A stretch of 16,169 nt of DNA, taken from positions 1-16,169 of the forward strand of contig NZ_DBDF01000091.1 of the NCBI RefSeq assembly GCF_002293435.1. Direction: 5' to 3'. Positions within the stretch are counted from its first letter, which is position 1, and the number at the start of each line of letters is the position of its first letter. Of the stretch, positions 1 to 5,675 are shown piece after piece. The DNA is from Bacteroides sp. UBA939 (GTDB taxonomy: Bacteria > Bacteroidota > Bacteroidia > Bacteroidales > Bacteroidaceae). The position numbers and the translations under genes are program-made. The notes under the pieces were generated by a model. It was not told where the DNA came from. It saw nothing but the letters and a program-made list of their open reading frames with translations, and did not search any database.

Positions 1-18
1 TTAATTTATAACCAGTAC

Positions 19-255
19 TTAAGAATAAATACTCACCTTACTGTAGTCGCCAAAAACAAGCAGCCTGTTCTTCAATCTAAATATCCGCGGCAACCTTGCA
101 GATTCCTCCACATCATACTCTTGTACAGGTACAACCGTATCAACAGGAAAGAATTGCTTATAACAAACTGAAACCGTATCTTTATCCTGATTACAAGAGT
201 TCAGAACGATGATAATGCAACAAAAAATAGTTATATATACGCCTCTATAATTCAT
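19..255 (-). pseudogene. Truncated lipoprotein, N-terminal piece (78 aa)
   Basis: This reads as an exported lipoprotein of only 78 residues. A hydrophobic leader (about residues 7-19) ends in a lipobox-like L-N-S-C with the acylated Cys at 21. A short mature part follows, ending with a motif like the first blade of Bacteroides propeller lipoproteins (RLPRIFRLKNRLLVFGDYSK). Intact proteins of that kind run to about 330-380 residues, so this copy lacks most of the propeller. After the stop only a few codons are readable before the window ends, so a frameshift cannot be told from a deletion. Its ATG (253-255) overlaps the end of the upstream lipoprotein gene by 11 bp, which suggests translational coupling in one transcript. 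Family placement is inferred from the leader and the neighbour. Confidence 0.6.
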
Positions 256-1252
256 ATTTCACTAATACATAATCTGGATCCGCACCCAAAACATATAAAA
301 CATTATCCTTACTATCGGCTGCAATACGCATTATTGGTATCCCTAAATCTACAATCTTAACCAGCTTCCCATCATAATCATATAAGAAAACAGTACGAGG
401 GCATTTGCTTATATCTCGACCCACAGTACTTTCGTCCATAGGGTCTCTTTCCCTGTCCCGTTCCAATGCAATAATATAATCCTTGCTCAAACAGACGCCA
501 CGAATTCCTCCTACTCTGCGGTCAAAAATAATCTGATTGTCGGCAATTTCATATTCACGTCCATCAGATTTACGCTCCCATAATAATTTGAAAGTATTCC
601 CTGTTTCTTGATAAAGAGCTATATAAGGAAAATTAAAAGAGGTATATACTAAACATCTCTTTTCCGGATTATACGCCATATTTCCTCCAATATGTTGTTT
701 TACCTTCGATACAGGATAAACTCCGAAAACAGAATTTTGCCCTTGGATATTAGCTTTAAAATAATTCGCATCCCCGTCCTCTGTTCTTCCGACAAATACA
801 CCTTTGGAAAGTTCGCTCATCTGCGGACGGGATACCCTTTCCGAATCAGACAAGGCAATAAAAGTTTCCTTTTGCAATACTAAACTATCCAAAGAAAGAA
901 AGCCTTTAGTATTCCCATTGGCATCACTAGCAAAGAAAAGATTGTCAATTGCCACCATATTGATTCCTCCTGTAATGAATTCCCGAGGTCCTTTACCCAC
1001 CTTTCCCATCACCCCTATCTCTCCACCATTTTCCCTATCATGTACATGTACAAAATAATCACGCGCAAAAGGATCAGTCCAAACCAAATAATCACCGGTA
1101 ACAATAAGGTCACCCGGCATAGTAGTCATAATCTCACTATTCAACAACTTATACGAAGCCTTTTCATACACTACATTCTCATTTCCGCTTTTACAACTTA
1201 AAAGAAAGAAACTTAATAATGAATATTGAAATAACTGTGCTGCAATTTTCAT
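245..1252 (-). CDS. BF3164-like six-bladed beta-propeller lipoprotein
   Basis: This is a predicted surface or periplasmic lipoprotein of 335 aa. The leader MKIAAQLFQYSLLSFFLLSC ends in a good lipobox (L-L-S-C, Cys20), so signal peptidase II processing and lipid anchoring are expected. The rest is beta-rich with recurring blade-like strands, for example GDLIVTGDYLVWTDPF near residue 50, GVCLSKDYIIALERDRE, and a closing ADSKDNVLYVLGADPDYVLVKYEL. That matches the TolB-like/BF3164 propeller lipoproteins abundant in Bacteroides, whose function is mostly unknown. No catalytic motif is visible. It lies between a -7 promoter region (1406-1421) and the overlapping truncated lipoprotein at 19-255. The length is normal for the family. 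Confidence 0.8.
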   Translation of the reverse strand: MKIAAQLFQYSLLSFFLLSCKSGNENVVYEKASYKLLNSEIMTTMPGDLIVTGDYLVWTDPFARDYFVHVHDRENGGEIGVMGKVGKGPREFITGGINMVAIDNLFFASDANGNTKGFLSLDSLVLQKETFIALSDSERVSRPQMSELSKGVFVGRTEDGDANYFKANIQGQNSVFGVYPVSKVKQHIGGNMAYNPEKRCLVYTSFNFPYIALYQETGNTFKLLWERKSDGREYEIADNQIIFDRRVGGIRGVCLSKDYIIALERDRERDPMDESTVGRDISKCPRTVFLYDYDGKLVKIVDLGIPIMRIAADSKDNVLYVLGADPDYVLVKYEL

Positions 1253-1259
1253 AACTATC

Positions 1260-1383
1260 TTAACTAAAAATTAAAAGACAATGAACATCCACTCCACTTT
1301 CATACACCTGAAAGGTAAGCATTCCTATGACGAGAAGCAAGACTACTCCCAACACATTATAACATTTGTCGACAGTATCTCAT
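1260..1383 (-). pseudogene. Possible frameshifted small exported peptide (NVEALA-like)
   Basis: Between the promoter and the lipoprotein gene lies a short open frame on the minus strand. From 1379 to 1260 it has no stop until TAA and encodes a strongly hydrophobic segment (VLGVVLLLVIGMLTF) followed by QVYESGVDVH, which looks like a signal peptide and the start of a mature peptide. It has no in-frame ATG. The only nearby ATG (1381-1383) gives the basic start MRYCRQML in another frame and stops at once. One indel would join the two. Bacteroides propeller lipoprotein genes are often preceded by NVEALA-type small peptides, but the NVEALA motif itself is absent here. It could instead start at GTG 1353-1355 as a 31-aa peptide, or be non-coding. 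Confidence 0.35.
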
Positions 1384-1405
1384 GATATAAGTAAATTCGC
1401 TTCTG

Positions 1406-1421
1406 CAAAACTACAAAACTA
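1406..1421 (-). promoter_or_regulatory. Tandem -7 boxes for the lipoprotein operon
   Basis: Read on the minus strand, two adjacent copies of TAGTTTTG (1414-1421 and 1406-1413) each match the Bacteroides -7 consensus TAnnTTTG. They lie about 155 bp upstream of the lipoprotein ATG, so the transcript would include the candidate small peptide at 1260-1383. No clear -33 TTTG was assigned. Confidence 0.5.
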
Positions 1422-1540
1422 TTTCAATAATAATGATTATATTAAGTAAAATTTGCAATACCCGTGCGCATACACAATCTTTGCTTGATGACACATACTG
1501 ATTGACAAAGCCCCCATCACGCTTTAAGGCAACGACTGGC

Positions 1541-1660
1541 ATGAATTTATCTTCTTTTGATAAGTTGCTTCTCTTTTTTGAGGAAGCTCGCGATTCTTAT
1601 CTTAGTGAATACAAGATGAGCGGTAAACGCCGCACCGGCGTGCGTGGTTACAGCATGTAA
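1541..1660 (+). pseudogene. Transposase N-terminus remnant (IS relic)
   Basis: A 39-codon frame reads MNLSSFDKLLLFFEEARDSY then LSEYKMSGKRRTGVRGYSM and stops. The frame continues upstream without ATG as FKATTG (from 1523). This resembles the N-terminal helix-turn-helix part of Bacteroides DDE_Tnp_4-type transposases, where a TGM/L-S-S-F-D-K-L-L stretch precedes a K-R-R-T-G-V-R-R-Y motif. Nothing like a DDE catalytic domain follows, and no terminal inverted repeats were found around it. It is therefore a decayed fragment rather than an active element. The assignment rests on motif recall only. Confidence 0.5.
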
Positions 1661-1790
1661 TTCGTAGTCCAAGCTTCCTAAATAATATCAATTTGTTTAT
1701 CCGCCAGTCTCTTTTCGCTTCACAACAAATCATTGTATAATTCTACATTTCTACCTATCTTAAAAACCCCTTTTTATCAATAATGCTACT

Positions 1791-1830
1791 TAAACACCAC
1801 TAAAGCGACATAAACACCACTAAAGCAACT
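1791..1830 (+). repeat. Tandem 20-bp repeat upstream of HU-HIG promoter
   Basis: Two directly abutting 20-bp units (1791-1810 and 1811-1830) share the 16-base core TAAACACCACTAAAGC and differ only in the last four bases. The array ends 19 bp before the -7 box at 1850, where an activator or repressor would contact the promoter region. It may be an operator, possibly for autoregulation by the HU-HIG protein encoded just downstream. That role is inference. Confidence 0.7.
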
Positions 1831-1849
1831 GTGCGTTATCTGCCTGTCA

Positions 1850-1857
1850 TACCTTTG
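1850..1857 (+). promoter_or_regulatory. -7 promoter box for HU-HIG gene
   Basis: TACCTTTG matches the Bacteroides -7 consensus TAnnTTTG exactly. It lies 65 bp before the ATG at 1922, which leaves a leader of about 55-60 nt that is very A+T rich. Confidence 0.65.
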
Positions 1858-1921
1858 CAGAGTCATTTAAAGAAATGGCAATAATAAACTTTATTTTTTA
1901 ATTATTTAAACTTTAAAAATT

Positions 1922-2410
1922 ATGGCTTTAGAGTATGTAGTAACAAAAAGAGTGTTCGGTTTTGATGAATCAAAAACGGAGAAGTATGTAGCTAAATCTG
2001 TGCGCTCAGGACAGATGAGTTTTAGCAAAACCTGTGCGAGAGTGAGTCGCATCTGTGGTGTTCATCGCAAAGTGGTAGATCTGGTAGTCAGCGGTTTGGT
2101 CGATATGATGGCCGAAGACATTGATGACGGAAAGAGTGTTCAATTAGGCGAGTTCGGCATTTTCCGCCCTACGATTAAGGCTAAAAGTGCAAATTCCGAA
2201 GAGGGAGTAAAGGCAAGCAGTATTGTGCGGAAGCGTATTGTATTCACTCCGGGTAAGATTTTCCAACGCACGCTGAATGAAATGAGTGTAACTCGTTCTG
2301 TACCGGCTGATACGGATTATACAGATGGTAGCAGTTCCGGAAATACAGGTGGTAATACAAGTGGTGGTAACACAGGAGGCGGAGATATTGACGATAATCC
2401 GTTAGGATAA
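1922..2410 (+). CDS. HU-HIG family DNA-binding protein
   Basis: This 162-aa nucleoid-type DNA-binding protein belongs to the Bacteroidetes HU-HIG (HU-related) group. Helices typical of the HU dimer core occupy residues 14-70. They are followed by the beta-arm region VQLGEFGIFRPTIKAKSA (73-90) and a closing strand RKRIVFTPGKIF (103-114). GEFGIFRP is the usual family signature. The C-terminus (about 126-162) is a low-complexity Ser/Gly/Asn/Thr tail with repeated GGNT-like units ending in DDNPLG, likely disordered; such tails are common in this group and vary in length. The gene stands alone between its own promoter (1850) and a strong terminator (2433), so it is monocistronic. DNA targets are unknown; autoregulation through the upstream tandem repeat is possible. 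Confidence 0.88.
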   Translation: MALEYVVTKRVFGFDESKTEKYVAKSVRSGQMSFSKTCARVSRICGVHRKVVDLVVSGLVDMMAEDIDDGKSVQLGEFGIFRPTIKAKSANSEEGVKASSIVRKRIVFTPGKIFQRTLNEMSVTRSVPADTDYTDGSSSGNTGGNTSGGNTGGGDIDDNPLG

Positions 2411-2432
2411 TCTCAGGCCAAATAACTCAATT

Positions 2433-2467
2433 AAAGTAGCGAAAGTTTTTTCGCTACTTTGTTTTTA
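2433..2467 (+). terminator. Rho-independent terminator after HU-HIG gene
   Basis: A perfect 12-bp stem, AAAGTAGCGAAA (2433-2444) with TTTCGCTACTTT (2449-2460), has a 4-nt loop and is followed by a GTTTTT tract. The complementary strand also begins its stem with A residues, so it could work in both directions, but only the plus-strand gene ends here. Confidence 0.9.
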
Positions 2468-2481
2468 TGAATAATATATCC

Positions 2482-2489
2482 TATTTTTG
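2482..2489 (+). promoter_or_regulatory. -7 promoter box for the DUF362/ferredoxin operon
   Basis: TATTTTTG fits TAnnTTTG and lies 30 bp before the ATG at 2519, just after the HU-HIG terminator. It probably drives the five-gene redox cluster. Confidence 0.6.
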
Positions 2490-2518
2490 CGAAAGTTATA
2501 ATCACAAATAGGTATTAT

Positions 2519-3640
2519 ATGGAAAAATCAAAAGTATTCTACGCAGACCTGCGCACCTCTCCCACTTCTAATCTTCTCGACAAGATGGAACGGTTGGTAA
2601 AACGAGCTGGTATTGAGAAACTCCCTTTGAAAGATAGCTTCGTCGCCATTAAAATTCATTTCGGTGAACCTGGAAACCTTGCTTATCTCCGTCCCAATTA
2701 TGCAGCACGCATAGCTAATTTACTCCGTAACCAAGGTGCAAAGCCTTTCCTTACGGATTGCAACACCCTCTATTCAGGCCGTCGCGCAAATGCTGTCGAC
2801 CATTTGCAAAGTGCAATGGAAAACGGTTATAATCCTATCTCCGCCCAATGCCAGGTAATTATTGCAGATGGACTGAAAGGAACTGATTGCCGGGAGATTC
2901 CTTTGAACGGCGAATATTGTGCGGCGCCTAAAATAGGTACAGCTGTTGCCGACGCTGATATCATCATCAGCATGAATCACTTTAAAGGGCACGAACAAGC
3001 CGGATTCGGCGGAGCATTAAAGAATCTTGGTATGGGTTGCGCCAGTGTAGCCGGCAAGCTGGAACTACACTCAGTCTCGCAACCCAAAATCGATACGGAC
3101 AACTGTATTGGCTGCAATATCTGCGTAAAGAACTGTGCGCACGGTGCCGTACATCTCAACGCAGAACGCAAAGCGGAAATAGATTATGTAAAATGTGTAG
3201 GTTGCGGGCAATGTGTTGCCCTGTGCCAATATGATGGAGCCGTAATGGGCGATGAAGACACATCGGAACGGTTAAACTACAAAATCGCCGAATATACCTT
3301 GGCCGTAGTAAAAGATAAACCAAACTTTCATATCAGCTTTATTATGAACGTTTCTCCCGAATGTGACTGCTGGAATCACAATGACGCCGCCATTATACCC
3401 GATCTTGGAATTCTGGCCTCAACTGATCCGGTAGCATTAGATAAAGCATGTGCAGATATGGTTACCCAGGCTCCGATATTGCATACGGGAAATTGCCTTT
3501 CTGCCGGACATGAACACGATGATTTGTGCGGGCAAGACAAGTTCCACCTGATGCATCCGGATACGGATTGGCTGACAGGATTACGTCATGCGGAAAAGAT
3601 AGGATTGGGTAACATGCAATATGAGTTAGTGAAGGTTTAA
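2519..3640 (+). CDS. DUF362 protein with inserted 2x[4Fe-4S] ferredoxin domain
   Basis: This is a 373-aa protein without signal peptide, so it is probably cytoplasmic. DUF362 signatures flank an inserted bacterial-type ferredoxin. The first half has VAIKIHFGEPGN (42-53), a D-C-N-T-L-Y segment (80-85), and the core DIIISMNHFKGHEQAGFGG followed by LKNLGMG (up to 173). The ferredoxin carries two CxxCxxCxxxC sets, Cys196/199/202/206 and Cys226/229/232/236, each for one [4Fe-4S] cluster. DUF362 resumes with DLGILASTDPVALDKACADM. The biochemical role of DUF362 is not established; the clusters show electron transfer or redox catalysis. It is first of five same-strand genes and is 101 bp from the next, which might weaken coupling. 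A Tat-exported paralogue without clusters is encoded at 4713. Confidence 0.87.
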   Translation: MEKSKVFYADLRTSPTSNLLDKMERLVKRAGIEKLPLKDSFVAIKIHFGEPGNLAYLRPNYAARIANLLRNQGAKPFLTDCNTLYSGRRANAVDHLQSAMENGYNPISAQCQVIIADGLKGTDCREIPLNGEYCAAPKIGTAVADADIIISMNHFKGHEQAGFGGALKNLGMGCASVAGKLELHSVSQPKIDTDNCIGCNICVKNCAHGAVHLNAERKAEIDYVKCVGCGQCVALCQYDGAVMGDEDTSERLNYKIAEYTLAVVKDKPNFHISFIMNVSPECDCWNHNDAAIIPDLGILASTDPVALDKACADMVTQAPILHTGNCLSAGHEHDDLCGQDKFHLMHPDTDWLTGLRHAEKIGLGNMQYELVKV

Positions 3641-3741
3641 ACCTTTTCTAACTTAAAAAGTCTATATATTAATATCCTATAATAGAACAGTGTCCACAAA
3701 GAAACATAAATAACTATCAATTAATTTATAATCATTGAATA

Positions 3742-4251
3742 ATGGAAACAACAGTTAAACTCTATTCTTTGTCTTTCAGCAATGCAAAGACCTATTTGTT
3801 TGTATTCTTATTTGTCGCAGGAAATATCGCATTGCCGCAGCTTTGCCATTTAGCGCCCGTAGGAGGATCGACATTATTGCCTATTTACTTTTTCACATTG
3901 ATTGCCGCCTACAAATTTGGTATCCGCGTAGGATTGCTAACCGCTTTACTTTCTCCGGTAATCAATCATTTACTTTTCGCAATGCCTGCTGCTGCCGTAT
4001 TGCCTGCTATCCTGGTTAAATCCGGATTACTTGCCGTTGCCGCCGCTCTTGTAGCACAATATACGAAGAAAGTATCTTTGGCAGCGCTTCTCGGTGTGGT
4101 TTTGGCTTATCAGGTAATAGGTACGGCTTTTGAATGGGCGTTATACGGTGATTTCTTTCTGGCTGTACAAGACTTCCGTATGGGTATTCCGGGCATGCTT
4201 ATCCAATGGTTTGGAGGCTATGCCGTATTAAAGGCAATTGCCAAACGATAA
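3742..4251 (+). CDS. ECF transporter S component-like membrane protein
   Basis: This 169-aa integral membrane protein has about six hydrophobic segments, roughly residues 17-34, 43-59, 62-80, 84-105, 112-134 and 149-166. Loops are short and the C-terminus is basic (KAIAKR). Size, topology and small-residue-rich helices fit the substrate-binding S component of energy-coupling factor importers, which capture vitamins, nucleobase-like compounds or metal ions and use shared EcfA/A'/T modules. No ATPase or T component is in the window, so it would rely on modules encoded elsewhere. The ligand cannot be read from sequence. It sits 29 bp ahead of a phosphoribosyltransferase gene, a pairing that hints at uptake of something that is then ribosylated. 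It could also be an unrelated small membrane protein. Confidence 0.68.
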   Translation: METTVKLYSLSFSNAKTYLFVFLFVAGNIALPQLCHLAPVGGSTLLPIYFFTLIAAYKFGIRVGLLTALLSPVINHLLFAMPAAAVLPAILVKSGLLAVAAALVAQYTKKVSLAALLGVVLAYQVIGTAFEWALYGDFFLAVQDFRMGIPGMLIQWFGGYAVLKAIAKR

Positions 4252-4280
4252 TTGCCGACCATTAATTCCTATTAATAAGT

Positions 4281-4676
4281 ATGGCAAAAACCATGGAAGA
4301 AGTGCTGGAACGTTTCCGCACAATTGAATTCCGGGATGAGTTTGATATAATCGTAGCAATTGCCAACGGCGGTATTGTTCCGGCAGGTATTATCAACCAA
4401 CGGTTACAAAAGGAAGTTCATCTGCTGCATATTAATCTGCGGGATGAATATCAACATCCGAAGTATGATGTTCCCTTGTTGCTCGCCCCTATTGATTTCA
4501 ACTTCAAAGGAAAAAATATACTATTGGTGGATGACCGGATAAAGACCGGATCCACCATTCGTTTGGCATACGAATTACTTAAAGAAGCAAGCCTGATAAG
4601 AACATTCGCAGTTAATGGTACGGCAGATTATGCTTTGTTTGACGAGCCTTGTTTCAAATTTCCCTGGATACTGTGA
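4281..4676 (+). CDS. Small type I phosphoribosyltransferase
   Basis: This 131-aa enzyme of the type I PRTase fold transfers phosphoribose from PRPP to a base or related acceptor. The PRPP-binding loop ILLVDDRIKTGSTI spans residues 80-93, with the acidic pair Asp84-Asp85 and the phosphate loop K-T-G-S-T. An earlier IVAIANGGIVPAG (24-36) matches the segment that binds pyrophosphate. At 131 residues it is shorter than hypoxanthine or adenine PRTases (about 170-180), and the hood region that sets base specificity is small, so the acceptor is unknown. It has no signal peptide and is cytoplasmic. It lies between the S-component-like gene (29 bp upstream) and the Tat-DUF362 gene (36 bp downstream), consistent with one operon. 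A regulatory role, as in PyrR, is a weaker alternative. Confidence 0.82.
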   Translation: MAKTMEEVLERFRTIEFRDEFDIIVAIANGGIVPAGIINQRLQKEVHLLHINLRDEYQHPKYDVPLLLAPIDFNFKGKNILLVDDRIKTGSTIRLAYELLKEASLIRTFAVNGTADYALFDEPCFKFPWIL

Positions 4677-4712
4677 GAATAAAAAAATAGAAAAATAAAA
4701 AATAGAAATACT

Positions 4713-5648
4713 ATGGATAGAAGAGATTTCATTAAGACCCTGGCAGTAGCGGGTGCGGTGATGACCGTACAACGCTCTGAAGCAATGGATATATTAGCGC
4801 AGAAGCTGACTGATGCAAACGGTGGTAAGGTTGATCTGGTAGCCGTTATCGGTGGAGAACCGGAAGTTATGTTCCAAAGAGCCATTGCAGAAATGGGAGG
4901 AATGAAACAGTTCATCAAAGCGGGACAGAAAGTGGTAGTGAAACCAAATATCGGTTGGGATAAAGTACCGGAACTGGCAGGAAATACCAATCCTCAATTG
5001 GTTGCAGAAATAGTAAAACAATGTCTGGCGGCCGGTGCAAAAGAAGTTACGGTATTTGACCATACCTGTGATGACTGGCAGAAATGTTATAAGAACAGTG
5101 GTATTGAAGCAGCAGCCAAAGCAGCCGGTGCGAAAGTAATGCCCGCTCACCTGGAGAGTTATTATAAAAACATAGCTTTACCTAAAGGCAAACGCATGAA
5201 AAACGCTAAGGTACACGAAGCCATTCTGGATAGTGACGTATGGATTAATGTGCCGGTTCTTAAAAATCATGGCGGAGCCAATCTGAGTATTTCCATGAAA
5301 AATCACATGGGTATTGTTTGGGATCGCGGCTTCTTCCATTCCAATGACTTGCAACAATGCATCGCAGACATCTGTACAATGGATAAAAAGGCAGTGCTTA
5401 ATGTAGTAGACGCCTATCGCATGATGAAAACCAACGGTCCACGCGGACGTTCGGCGGCAGATGTCGTACTGACAAAAGGATTGTTTATTTCACAAGATAT
5501 TGTAGCTGTAGATACGGCTGCCGCCAAATTCTTTGGTCAGGTACGTGAAATGCCTCTTGAAAGCGTTGCCCATCTGGCCAACGGGCAAGCATTGAATATT
5601 GGAACAATGAATATAGATAAATTGAATGTAAAACGTATCAGACTTTAA
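4713..5648 (+). CDS. DUF362 protein with twin-arginine signal
   Basis: This is a 311-aa DUF362 protein predicted to be exported by the Tat system. The N-terminus has D-R-R-D-F-I-K at residues 2-8 (twin Arg3-Arg4), then a moderately hydrophobic stretch LAVAGAVMTV and an Ala-containing possible cleavage zone near 24. The mature part has family hallmarks aligned to the 2519 gene: KVVVKPNIGWDKVPE, VWINVPVLKNHGGANLSISM followed by KNHMGIV, and LFISQDIVAVDTAAAKFFGQ. The ferredoxin insertion of its paralogue is missing, and no CxxCxxC set is present. Tat export implies that it folds, perhaps with a cofactor, before crossing the membrane. It is 27 bp ahead of the membrane ferredoxin gene, its likely periplasmic-side partner. 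The reaction is unknown. Confidence 0.83.
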   Translation: MDRRDFIKTLAVAGAVMTVQRSEAMDILAQKLTDANGGKVDLVAVIGGEPEVMFQRAIAEMGGMKQFIKAGQKVVVKPNIGWDKVPELAGNTNPQLVAEIVKQCLAAGAKEVTVFDHTCDDWQKCYKNSGIEAAAKAAGAKVMPAHLESYYKNIALPKGKRMKNAKVHEAILDSDVWINVPVLKNHGGANLSISMKNHMGIVWDRGFFHSNDLQQCIADICTMDKKAVLNVVDAYRMMKTNGPRGRSAADVVLTKGLFISQDIVAVDTAAAKFFGQVREMPLESVAHLANGQALNIGTMNIDKLNVKRIRL

Positions 5649-5675
5649 TTCAATAAGAATAAGGTAAACACACTT

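Noticed and set aside
3641..3741. Possible riboswitch ahead of the S-component-like gene
   Set aside because: The 101-bp gap is A+T rich and shows no stable stem or known aptamer pattern.
4713..5648. [4Fe-4S] motif in the second DUF362 protein
   Set aside because: Its cysteines are scattered and do not form CxxCxxCxxxC sets.
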